Positions 29,724 through 42,600 of a stretch of DNA of 64,000 bases are shown piece after piece. The stretch is taken from the NCBI GenBank assembly GCA_023376005.1, contig CM042145.1, positions 92,351,350 to 92,415,349 on the forward strand, in the 5' to 3' direction. Below the pieces are notes generated by a model. It ran no database searches. It was not told where the DNA came from and worked only from the letters and a program-made list of their open reading frames with translations. The number at the start of each line of letters is the position of its first letter. Position 1 is the first letter of the stretch. Position numbers and translations under genes: made by a program. The DNA comes from Doryteuthis pealeii (taxonomy: Eukaryota; Mollusca; Cephalopoda; Myopsida; Loliginidae).

Positions 29724-32700
29724 ACACTAGTGTGATAAATATAGAATGATTATTAATTTAAATGAATTATTAATGAATAAATGAAGAAAGGAACAAAGGA
29801 AAAATTCATGATATTTATTGATTGAACAACAGGCAATGATAAACTACTATGAAGTAACACTTAAAAGTTTATATTATTCTAACCTCACTAAATACTAATA
29901 TCTCAAAATACTTCCTAAAACTAATATCAACCTTTCTTGACCCAAATAATTTTGATCTAAATTCATCAAAGTAGATAATTAAAGAAAAAATTGCCATATA
30001 TACTGGCGGATTGGTCACTTTTTTTTAGCCAAAAATTCTGCCAAAATCAGTGGTGCAACCTAATCATTTGACAAATGTAAAACAGCACCACATTAATTTT
30101 CATTTATCAACAATTCCAATGATGCAAAATGCACACAATACGTATTTGAAAGCTTTTGAAGGCTTTTGTATACACAATATATATATATATATATATATTA
30201 AACTCTTAACATCCTATACCACCTCATTCCGCCCAGCTGGAAGTCACATTCGTTTTCCTAATCCACCCCAAATGATAGCCTTTGTTTAAATGTAATATTA
30301 AACATATTTAGAAGACTTAAGTTAAAGGGAAATAACAGGTAACTTGAAATGAAAAGGCCATTTTTAGACATTTTTTGATAAATCCTTATAGGAATGGGGA
30401 TATGGACTTAGAAAATTCTCAACAGGATGTTAAGAGTTAAAGATTCCTACAGACTCATTACTTTAAACTGACCCAATGCTGCTGTCTGTTGCACTTTTTT
30501 TTACCCATGTTCATTTAAAATTATAGTACTAAGAAATGCAACACTTATTTCTATATGTTTGCATTATGCAATTGTAAGTAAAGTCTTGAAACAAAGGTGA
30601 ATATTTGATAAGTTTTATGTTAGAATAGGTCATGTAACTAACCAGATTATAATGTGACCTATCTGCGGGACAAACACAAATTAGAGGTACAACCTATCCA
30701 TGAGTGTATACAGTATTTCTCAATCTCACAAATGGAGGGGTTGGATAATATTTGTTCTTATTACTTTTTTTTTTTTTTTTTAAAGGGTGCAAATTCGTGA
30801 AGAGTTCCATACTTTTAGTGGATGGTTTAGCTCAGTCAATAGAGCATCCACCTTGGAACCACAAGATTCCAGGTTAGATACCGGCCCTTGCCAACTCAGT
30901 ATAGGAATAGCACAGCTTGGATGCTGTGCAGTAAATTGGGGAGCTCATGGTAGGTGTGGTGCTTCAGCTCAGATACAAAAACAATCTCCCTAGTCTAGCG
31001 CTAGTGAAAAAGGGATAGATTTCTTTGCTGTCCGGTAGAATCTATCGGACAGTAAGGGAGTCTGTTTCCTTTTCACTAGCGACAATAGGCCACTCTACCT
31101 ACTTAACTTTTTTTTTTTCATATAACAGTATTTTTTAATTTTTATTTAATAGCATTTATATATATATATTTTTTTTTATATATAATAGAATTTTTATATA
31201 ACAGTATTTTGTTATTTCTTATATAACAGTATTTTGTTATTTTTATTGTATTTTTTATAACAGTATTTTGTATTTTTTATATAACAGTTTTTGTATTTTT
31301 ATATAACTGTATTGTTTATATAACAGTATTTTGTATTTTTTATATAACAGTATTCTTGATGCTATGAACACAATATTTCAGCTGATTTATTCTTTAGTCC
31401 TCATCATTGATTTATTGAGATCAGATTGTCACTGTTTTTAACCTTGTATTTTCTTATTGTTCAAAAATAAAGGACATAGAGATAAGATAAGAAAATCTTG
31501 TCTATACCAGAAAATATTTGGACTATTGAAATTCTTCTTTGTATTCTTGATTTTGTAAACACAACATTTTAGCTGATCTATTTTGCAACGTTTGTCATCA
31601 AGTTGGTTGGTAGATTTGTTTTATTTTATGGCATATCAACCTTTTTCGGGTCATTTAATGCTGAATCAAAGCATTTTGATAAACAAAGGACTCAGGTAGC
31701 TTACATCAAACATGTCAAACTGAGCAGGACTCTAGGGCCACGTGGATTACATATGTATGTCAGTATGTCATGAGGGCCGCAAATGACAACTAAGTCTTTA
31801 AATCATTCTACATTGACAGAACAAAGTGATGATTGATATCATTAATTTCTTTATTATCAACTAAAAGCCAATGAATACATATCTAAAAAAAAGGAAAAAG
31901 ACCATTACTGACTAAGTTCAAGCAGTGATGCTGATAGATTTTTGATTTAGTGCGTCCTGTGATGTACATATTTGCTTTGAGTGAGTCTCCGGGAAAATTT
32001 ATGGGTTACAACTGATGCCATTTAACTCCTACCTTGTAACCTATCCTGTGTAATTCATTTCTAATAATCTATTGAAATGTATTTACAGGTAACTTGAAAT
32101 GATGTGGGAAGAAAAAGATAAACACTGGGACACATGGATACGATTTTACTGCGTCCTTTTTTAGATTTTTGTGTGTCAGGGACGCATGACGCGTACCTAT
32201 CAGCATCTCTGTATATATCTCAAATATATCTATTTTTCTGACCTCCCATCAGGCTGGATTAACAAAGTCTTTTTAACATTGGGGCGCCATGCACAAATCA
32301 AATATTGTGTGATGGCCAGTTCAAAAAATGCACAGTCTTGTCGGCATTCCACTCGAGGAGTGCCTCTGGTACTGGACAATAAACCTGGCCCTTAACCCTT
32401 TTAGGCTAAGGGGGTGAAGCTGCCTGGGGGGGGGGATGACCCACTGGGACATCCATCACCATATCAGAAGGCAAGACTCCTGTACCAGGTAAATATAGGA
32501 CAGAAGAAATATTAGTCAATTTATAACTCCATGTCTGTCAATCTACGAAAAAAAGTTTTTAAATTCTGTACTTCATTCACTTTTGGTATCAATAAGAATT
32601 TATAATAAGAACAGAAATTCGTAGAGTCGGACAGCCAGATCTCTCCACTGAAAAAGACGTTCTCCAACTGCAACAGTCCTCTGACAAAGTCTTTCCGCCT

Positions 32701-35700
32701 GCAACAATTTTTACAGCAGTCTTCAATCAATCCGCCAAAGTTTACTCGTTTCTTGTCCGATGCATGTTTGTGTTCTCGTTAGCAAGATCAAACACCACTC
32801 TCTCTGTGTGGGAAGGCAGGCCTTAAATAACAAGTAACTGCCTTGACCAAGATCCTACATCTAGGCCAATCGCGCCCAGCGCTACCATCGCAATGTAGAA
32901 ATTTGCATACGCGACAACAAGGTAGTCTGACTTCTAGCCCCGACTCACAATCAGAAGGTTGCAAGTTCAATCTCTGTAGTTGACACTACATCCCCACTGA
33001 TCTCTCATTTAGCATGCCAGACACGTTCTCGCTTGCTTTGAGCTCCCACGTAAGTAATTTCTCTCGCTACAGAATTAAACAAAACAGAGAGAAAGTAGTA
33101 TTCAGGACTGTGGAGTCAGAGTCATGGAGTCAGAGTCATGGAGTCAGAGTCATGGAGTCAGAGTCAGAGTCAGAGTCGAAAGCAATTAAGGATTTACTGA
33201 TGTCAATAAAACTATACAAATTCCAACTCCAGTTGAATTTACATTTTATATGACCCTAATTTAGTCTTTAAAGTTATACAGTGCACACCCCAAGTAAATA
33301 GATAATAAAAAAAAAATGTTTTATATTTATTTGTAGACCATAATCAATTGAATGAAAAGGAGTTGGAGTCAGAGGGACCAAAATGGTTTTCTGTTCCAAC
33401 TGATGCAGGATTAAAAAAAAAAATCCTTAGGATCATAAGTTGTTATACGTCACAAGCGTTGTTGTCAGACTGATACTGACAACCAGTTCTCCCTGCTGAA
33501 AACAGTTATTCCCTCAGAGAAACCACCTTGGCTTTATGCCTCCTCACTGGCCGACCCACTCCACCCAACACGGACGAGAGGCTGCTTACAACGAGTGACC
33601 ACTCACAACCTGGAGTTCAATCTCTGTAGCCTCGCAAGATAACTCACTTTACCTACCGATTCAGCCCTGGTAGTATTTGTAGATTAAATGATAAATGGTA
33701 GACATTTATCCTCATGAATGAAATCCCAAAGATTTATTTCAGTTGAAAAATGATCTTTCTATTTATCACATTACACTCAAAAGATTTGCACAAGAATTTA
33801 TCTTGATCCTATTTCAAGGCTACAAGTGTATGTAATAAAATCGTGAGGACAGGAAGTCACTAATTTTTTGATTCATTTGGAAAAAGAAAAAAAGACAGAA
33901 AAAAAAAGAAAGAAAAAAAGAAGGCAATGCCAAAAGAGAATCAAATAACTAATGGATAAAGAAGTTTTTAGTGGATCTAATCAGGCATTTTGCCCAAATA
34001 GCACATTTGAAAAGAGTCTATTTTTAAGTGTTCTATCATTCTAATCAGTACTTATGGAATGAAAGTAATGAAAATTAAAGCTGATAGCTAACATCACAAA
34101 CAACAGACATGTTCTTAGTCACTTTTAACTAGATATCAAGTAGCATTGTTTGCAGGAATAAGGTGTTTATTATACTCCTTGATGAATTGTATAAATATAT
34201 GAAAAAAGAAAAAAAGACAATACTGTAAAAGAAACTGATCCTTGCTCAGGATTTAAAGGCTCAAACTTTTTAAAAGTAAAATAAAGTTATTTCTCTTCAT
34301 TTTTGAGATGAGATTTGATAATTAGTATATTGTCCTTATCTTTATTGTTATCTGTACAACGTTTTGGCTGATGTGCCCTCCGGCCCTCTTCAGGTATTTC
34401 TTGTCAAACTTGGGAACCTTCTTGTTGTAATCTGGACAAATTTTAACAAGTGTTGACATGCCTAAAAGCAACCAACCAATCAAGTCAAATATCTTAATTT
34501 AAGTTTTGACAGTTTAGCTGTTTCACTATTCAGACCAAATACCATTGAAGTTAGGTGAAAGTTTAATATTTTAAAATAGGGGTCTAATCTCAAAAACACT
34601 TTTCCACAGATTTATAAAACCTTTATTCAGCAAAGTTAATGATGCTCAAAACACGCCTGTGTCCTGGATAAGACACTAAACTGCATCTGGGAGGTGAGGC
34701 TCCTGTTCTAGAGCTCTGGGGAATGTGGAATACCCCTCCAATCAATTGGCTGGTCATGTCAAGCCCTAGCAACTATATGATTGTCCCGACTGTATTGTTT
34801 TTATGGCAAACTCCTAACCCTTTTTATCATATATGTGTTAGAAGGCAGTGGCTGAGGGTTGTAGTGTTATGACATTAAATTGCATCAAGTGGTGAAGTTC
34901 TTGTTCTGGAGTTCTGGGGAGGGTGGAGTACACCTTTTGGCTTTTATAGTTTACAGATTATTTTCTCATGTAAATTGTATTAAACATTGGTAAATTAGTA
35001 TTATCTGCGTTATTCGGACTATTGTCCTTATCTTCATTGTTATCTGTACAACATTTCGGACGATATGCCCTCTGGCCTTCTTCAGGTATTTCTTGTTGGA
35101 CTCTGGAACCTTCTTTTCAGACTTGGGAACCTTCTTTTCGAACTCGGGAACCTTCTTGTCATAATCAGGAGCCATCACGGAACTTTGAACCCAACCCTTT
35201 ATTCAGTCCACAGGGGTATCCTGTTCTCATTCCGCTAACCATAGCTGGGGTAGGAGTTGCGTTAATTATTTTTCTATGTTACTGCCGCCGGTCAGGTTTG
35301 AACCTGGAATCCAGAGATAACTGTCACTTAGAACTGTCTTAACTTAACTACCTTATCCACTAGGCTGGAGAGCATATCGGCTGAAACAATGAAGATGAGG
35401 ACAATAGTCCGAATAACACAGAATACTGATCATCAAGCCTCATCTCAAACATTGAGAAATTGGTAAATTAGTGAGGTTTTGTAATCTAATATTCAATTTA
35501 TTTTGTAGATTGATTTTAATGGCATGATAATTCATCCAGGGTTATTTTATGCTTAGAGGTTAGTGAATGGTGTTTGTTGCACATTCATATTTACATTTTT
35601 TGTGTGGTTGTTTATTAAGAAATTTTATTTTGCACATGGTCCTATCAACAGTATTACCACTCCAGGTCACAGTGAACCTGGGAGTAATGTCAATGAAGGG

Positions 35701-38248
35701 AAACTCTACACTCCCCAGATCTCCAGAACTGGAACCTTACCATCAGATGCAGTTTAGTGTCATATTGAGCACTCCTCCTTTTTTTTGGGGGTGGGGGTGG
35801 GGCCTATCCCTCTGCTGGGGATACAGTCAACATATTCAAAGCCCTACTAACATGGTCATGGCGCAACTGAGAATCAGAACCTCAGGCCTATTTTAAATAC
35901 TAGCAAAATAAAAAAACACCCTCCAGGCGATGTAAAAATAGATTTTTGAAACATATTGCCTGAGGGTGGGTTAAAAATTCAATGTCAGCGAGTTTGTAGC
36001 CTATATAAGTAAAATCATAAAATTCATTAAAGGGTTAAAAAAATAAAACAATTTGAAATGTAAACTTTAAATATGTATTAAAATAAAACAAACTATATAT
36101 AGATATATAATACTAGTCATGTATTTATTAAAACTTGTTTTAAAAAACAATGAGGACTGTCTAATGCTGCATGTTCAAATTTTGAGTGCATTTATTCTAT
36201 GTTATGAAGATTTTGGGTAATGTGACATAAACAGTGACATAGTTTTTGTTACAGACAAAAACTGGAAGCGAATCTCCATTATTAATAGATTTGTTGATCC
36301 AATGAGAGCTGGGCATTTTAGTTTCAGTTTGAGTTAGCTACTCAAGTGTTGTTGACTTAAGAAATTTAAAGAAATTTTTACTTATATCTGGAATATAATT
36401 TATCATTTGAATAAAGAGTTTGTTGAGACCTGTAAATAGTGTGAATGTTTCTGTTTCAACATTACATAGACCATATCTCTTACCAGAAATCTTAATTAGC
36501 TCTTTGTTTTGTTTGATACTTATTATTGTCTACAACAATATTACATATTTTCACTTATTTAATCTTAAACACATTTTATTATCCGAAGGTTTTGGTCAAA
36601 TTGTTATTTTTTAAAAAATATGTAACTTAATTTTCAATAAGCCTCCAGTTCTGGCTCACAATTGTGCCATAAGCAGGCCTGGAGTATAGTACACCAGGGT
36701 TTGATTTTGTTTGTTTTACAGCATATCAACCTCAGTGGGTCATTTAATGCCGAAAGTTTTGAAATAAATCAATTCTTAATGGATAATACAATTTTTTTAT
36801 AAATACATTTTTCTATCTAACCCATAGATGGGACCCTAACAGGTACTACCACTCGGGGTCAGAGTGGACCAGGGAGCAATGGTGATGAAGGGTGCTCCAC
36901 ATTCCCCAAACCTCCAGAACAGGAACCTCACCATCAGAGAGTTTAACGTCATTCCCAAGACATGTAGACCCTTAGTCCCCGGCTTCTAGCACCCATATGA
37001 TAAAAAGGGGTTGGATATTGCCATAAGGGCAATAGGGTTGGTGCAATCATATAGGTGCTAGGGCTTGACATGACCAGCCTCTCCGACCACCCGTCTAGCC
37101 TAAGATAGGGCCAAAGTGGAGTATTGCAAGTCATGAACTGCTCATCCACCTGGCTTCTATCCTTAAGCATTACGGGTCGCCACCCATGGCCAACAAGTGG
37201 CCCCATTGGGGGAGTCTTACCCCTCTGCAGAGGTGCAGTCGGTGCATTCTAAGGGCAGAAGTACACCATGGGGTGAATGGTAATTAAATTTGGTTACAAG
37301 GGGTGCACCAAGGAAAAAGTTTGAGAAGTGCTGACCTTACTTAGCTAATTGTCTTTTTTGTATAAGTGGTCAAAGTTTCCAATCTATTTGTACTTTTACA
37401 CTTGTGTTAACCAGTATCACCGACCCTGCACTAAGAATAGAATCCAAAACTAATCCTGTTCTACATCAACATGTGCACATGAAAAATTAGCATGAATAAA
37501 ATTCACAACACATGAGCAGAGATGCTGATAGGTAAGCATCCTGCATCCCCGATGCACAAAAATCTAAAAGGACGCAGTAAAATCATATCCATGTGTCCCA
37601 GTGTTTTTCTTTTTTCTTCCCTCACCATTTCAGGCTAACTGTAAATTCATTTCAATAGTTTCTTAGAAATTAATTACACAGAATAGGTTAGCCGGCTTTA
37701 GTGGTTTCCCCAGATCATAAATAAAAACCCTACAATCTATTAAGAAACTTTACTTGGGACCCATTAATTTTCCCGAGGACTCATTCAAAGCAAATATGTG
37801 CATCCCAGGACACACTAGATCAAAAAGCTATCAGCATCACTGCATGAGTTTTCATCTTTAAATTTCAAACATTTTAAAAAGATTCTAATCTGTTTTTTGA
37901 CTTTCAGAAGTATTAAAACTAATAGACGTAATGAGAGCATTTAATTATCGAAATGAAAGCAGGAAGGAGAGAAGAAAGGTTCTTAAAGTGTTTTGACTTG
38001 AGATAGTTTTTCTTTATTTTATCTACTTAAAGGCCTTTTAAGTTTGCAGGGCAGGTTACAGGAACAAAATGCCAGTGTTGTTGGGGGTGAAGGCTAAAGA
38101 AGATGAGATTTTTTAGATAGCTGATATGAGAGAAAGAAAAAAAGAGAAAAAGATGGCGAGAGAGAATAATGATAGAAAGAGAAAAACACTGAATAAGAAA
38201 GAAGGAGGGAATAATGAAGATTGAATGACAGAGAATAGTAATTGAGTA

Positions 38249-38281
<33 letters not shown>

Positions 38282-38655
38282 AAGAGCAAAAAAGGAGAGA
38301 AAAGAGAGGGCGTGTAAGGGAGAGAGAAAAGAGAGGGCGTGTAAGGGAGAGAGAAAAGAGAGGGCGTGTAAGGGAGAGAGAAAAGAGAGGGCGTGTAAGG
38401 GAGAGAGGGTGTGTAAGGGAGAAGAGAAAGAGAGGGCATGTAAGGAGGAGAGAAAAGAGAAAGAGAGGGCGTGTAAGGAGGAGAGGAAAGAGAGCGTGGA
38501 GAGAGAGAGGGAGAGAAGATAGAGGGAAAAGAGAGGGAGCGTGTAGAGAGAGAAAAACAGAAGGAATGAGGGGAGAGTAATGGGAGAGAGAGAGGGAGAG
38601 AAGATAGAGGGAAAAGAGAGGGAGCGTGTAGAGAGAGAAAAACAGAAGGAATGTG

Positions 38656-38690
<35 letters not shown>

Positions 38691-39582
38691 CAGCGAGAGA
38701 TATCTAACGAGAGAATAGACAAATAAAAGATACATTAAAAGGGTAATTAAAAAAAAATAGGTGGATACAGTTTATATTTGACAGTAGTGAATTTCATTAA
38801 ACAAAGAATGAGAAATAGAGATAGATAGAGATATAGATAGATAGATAGAGATAGAGATATATAGAGATAGATATAGAGAGATAGATAGAGAGATAGATAT
38901 AGAGATAGATATAGAGATAGATAGAGAGATAGATATAGAGATAGATAGATAGATATAGAGATAGATAGATATAGATATAGAGATAGATAGATATAGATAT
39001 AGAGATAGATAGAGATAGATAGAGATAGATAGAGATAGATAGAGATAGATAGAGATAGATAGATAGAGATAGATAGATAGATAGATATAGAGATAGATAG
39101 AGATAGATAGATATAGAGATAGATAGAGATAGAGATAGATAGAGATAGATAGAGATAGATAGAGATATAGAGATAGATATAGAGATAGATATAGAGATAG
39201 ATAGATAGATAGATAGATATAGAGATAGATATAGAGATAGATATAGAGATAGATAGATATAGAGATAGATATAGAGATAGATATAGAGATAGATAGAGAT
39301 AGATAGATATAGATAGATATAGATAGATATAGATAGATATAGAGATAGAGATAGATATATAGATAGATAGAGATAGATATATAGATAGAGATAGAGATAG
39401 ATATAGAGATAGAGATAGAGATAGATATATAGATAGATAGATATATAGATAGAGATAGATATATAGATAGAGATAGATATATAGATAGAGATAGATATAG
39501 ATAGATATATAGATATATAGATAGATATATAGATAGATATATAGATATATAGATATATATATAGATAGATATATAGATATAT

Positions 39583-39619
<37 letters not shown>

Positions 39620-39636
39620 TAGAGAGAGAGAGAGAG

Positions 39637-39669
<33 letters not shown>

Positions 39670-42600
39670 TATAGAGAGATAGATAGATATATAGAGAGAG
39701 ATAGATATACATAGATAGATATAGAGAGATACATAGATAGATATAGAGAGATATAGATAGAGGGTTGTTTTAAGTAATGTTTACAACAAACCTGCTCATA
39801 AAAAGAAGAAAAAGAAACCTTCACCTGACACTAACATAACAGCATATCTCTTTTACTAAATGACTTCACCTGCTTTTTTTTTGCTTTTTTTAAAATAAAT
39901 CTCAACGTATGGGTAACTGATTCATTTTGTCGATACAGACTCACCCCCCTCACAATTACCCCCTCCCTCTTCCAGACTTTGGCAACTTTAATTACATTAA
40001 AGATCTAAATTCAGAATTATAAACTTTATCCTAACATGTAATGCATACATAACTAGGACTTAAAATTCTTTTCTTTTTTCATTGGTAATCTCCATTTCTT
40101 GTTTTTATCATAGTGATGCATTTATTCATGTTTTGTTTTGTGTCCTTGGCTACCAAAAAAGAAGAAAAAAAAAAAAAAAACATTGTGAGGTTTCTGATTT
40201 TACATAACACCTCGTGCAAGAAACATGAAGTTGTATCCAATCAGCTTTATATTGTCATAGAGACAAGAGCCATGCCTAGCACAAAGCGAACTAGTCTCAT
40301 TAAATAATGCACTGTGGTAGTGACTTTGATCCTCACATGACGCTCTTCTGAACTGCCCCTATGCCAGACTAATCTAAGCCTTATTATAATATGTCCTGTC
40401 AGCAGGGTTTAGAATATGCTGACTGTATCCCCTGAAGAGGAGTAAGACCTCCTGTAGCGTAATTATTATGGTCTACAGAGAATTTGGGGATTGAAAAGAA
40501 AACGGCAATCGGATTTCTGGAGAAAGAGAAGAAAAAAAACAAATAAGAACAAAGGAGTTTGAAACTTGGTCCATCACTGACTCACCAAATTATTTTTGAA
40601 GTTTGAAAGAAGAACGGTTTTGAAATATGACGTCAAATATTCTATTTTACAGTGTTGGTATGGGATGTTTCCTTTCGATACATACACATACACCATCCCA
40701 TACCAATGCCGTAAAATAGAATATTTGACGTCATATTTCAAAACCGTCTCCTTTTTTCAAACTTCAAAAATTTTTAAACTGAATAACACATAACTACGAC
40801 TCGCTTTTCTCATTATTCTGTGATAAATAATTTATTATTACCTTCCATATACCAACAAATGCCCTGAAGATGATCTAATTAATAGATCGAAACACTGCAG
40901 CGTCGGCCAATAAACTTGCCACTTAACCCATTTAAACCTGTGTTTTTTCATTTTTCCTAATATACTACATACCGTCGGATTCACTTCCTTTCTTCACATA
41001 TATATAGCTTTCCTATAAAACAGATGGAGCACTCTCTGGCAGTCTATGTATTTATCAGTTAAAATCCTAGTTCCAGTCTGTAAGTGCTGATGGCCGAGTG
41101 GTTAAGAAGTTTGACTGAGGATAAATCGATTGGGTTTCCATCACGGCTGGAGGTAGCCTGCTAATGTCTAGCCACACTGAAGAGACGTGATACTTTGAAA
41201 CATGGTGTCTGTGGATGACTAATATATAATTCATTTGAAAAATATATTTAGTTTAATAAAAATTTTGCTGATAAGGTCAATCAAAGATAGATAAAATGTT
41301 TGTAAATTCTGATGATGGGAAGGTCTTACTGTATGCATACACACATTATATAATGTATAAGGTAGTAATCAAGATAATTTTTACTTATGTAGTTAAAAAT
41401 ATAAAATTTATAATTTGTTCTAAAAATTGTATAAAAATATCAAATATCTGTGTTATGAATTTAAAATGTAATTGAATCTGAAAATAGCAAATATCTAAGA
41501 GTCAGCTGCTCTCTGATAACACCAGATATACAAATATCTTTAGGAAGAATCTTTTATCATCTTGATAATTCAACACCACCATATAGTTAAGAAAAAAGAA
41601 AATTTAAAAATAGATTTTCACTAAAATCAATTTGCATGAAAGTTGTTCAAAAGTGAATATATAGGGTTATTGATAAATAATAACTCCCTATTTTAAAACT
41701 ATAATTTTTTTATACTAGTAAGAATATGCGCCCTCTGGGCATAAGTATTTAAGTTTTAATGAAATTAAATGTATTAAATTAGAAAGACTAATGAAATTAA
41801 ATAACATATATAAAAAGATTACACTTATTTTAATGATATTTTAATTGGTTCTATATAAAAATCAGTCTTAGGATTGATTTTAATATGTTGGAGAATAAAA
41901 CAATATTAGAGATCAATAACACCAAGTAATTATTTATTAAATCTGGTTTTCTTAAAACCAGTATGCAAATTAACCACACCATATTTTATGTAAACCTTTA
42001 TTTCTTAGTGATATATAAGACACATTGCAGGATTTTAAATGTACTAATTACATGGGCTGTTTTGCGACAAGTCTAACTCAGATTTTCAGAGAGACATTGT
42101 TAATAAATATGATTTATTCTATGTATTAATGATTTTGACTATAAATTAAATACTCATTGATAAATTTACTTAATTCCTGAGGGTACTGTGATGTAAGCAG
42201 TGAGGTAGTTTCAGTTACAGACAAACACCGAATCTCCATTATAATAAGATGAAGTTACATTTTTCTCAATTCTTTCTTCCAAAGTGGAGTGCTGCATATC
42301 ATGGACTGCTCAGCCACCAGGATTCCGTACTTAAGAATCATGGGTCACCACCCACAGCCAACAGATGAGAGGATTTTACCCCTCTGCAGAGGCCCAGCAA
42401 ACAAGGCAGGGACAATGAACAGATAAAGGGCAAATATTATGGATAAAGGTGATAGGGTTTGAGTGGGTTGAACTCCCCAAATTAACTGTCTTAAAGTTTG
42501 ATTGATGTTATTTTGGTCTAAGAATGTCATTTTAAAATTTATTTAAAATCTGAACAGTGATCAATCTTTTACTCATGAATCATGAGCATAATTGCTTGTT

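Noticed and set aside
34966..35178. ORF with Lys-Lys-Val-Pro-Glu repeats
   Set aside because: Translation of the 21-bp minisatellite inside a composite repeat.
38027..38735. Ser/Leu/Pro/Phe ORFs above 200 residues on the minus strand
   Set aside because: Polypurine 27-bp minisatellite read in a period divisible by three.
38747..39824. Reverse-strand ORFs of 321 and 350 residues made of Ile, Tyr, Leu and Ser
   Set aside because: They are translations of the GATA microsatellite.
40415..40450. Another CTGAAGA-containing site with a GGAG/CTCC stem
   Set aside because: No GAA follows stem II and no closing stem I was found.
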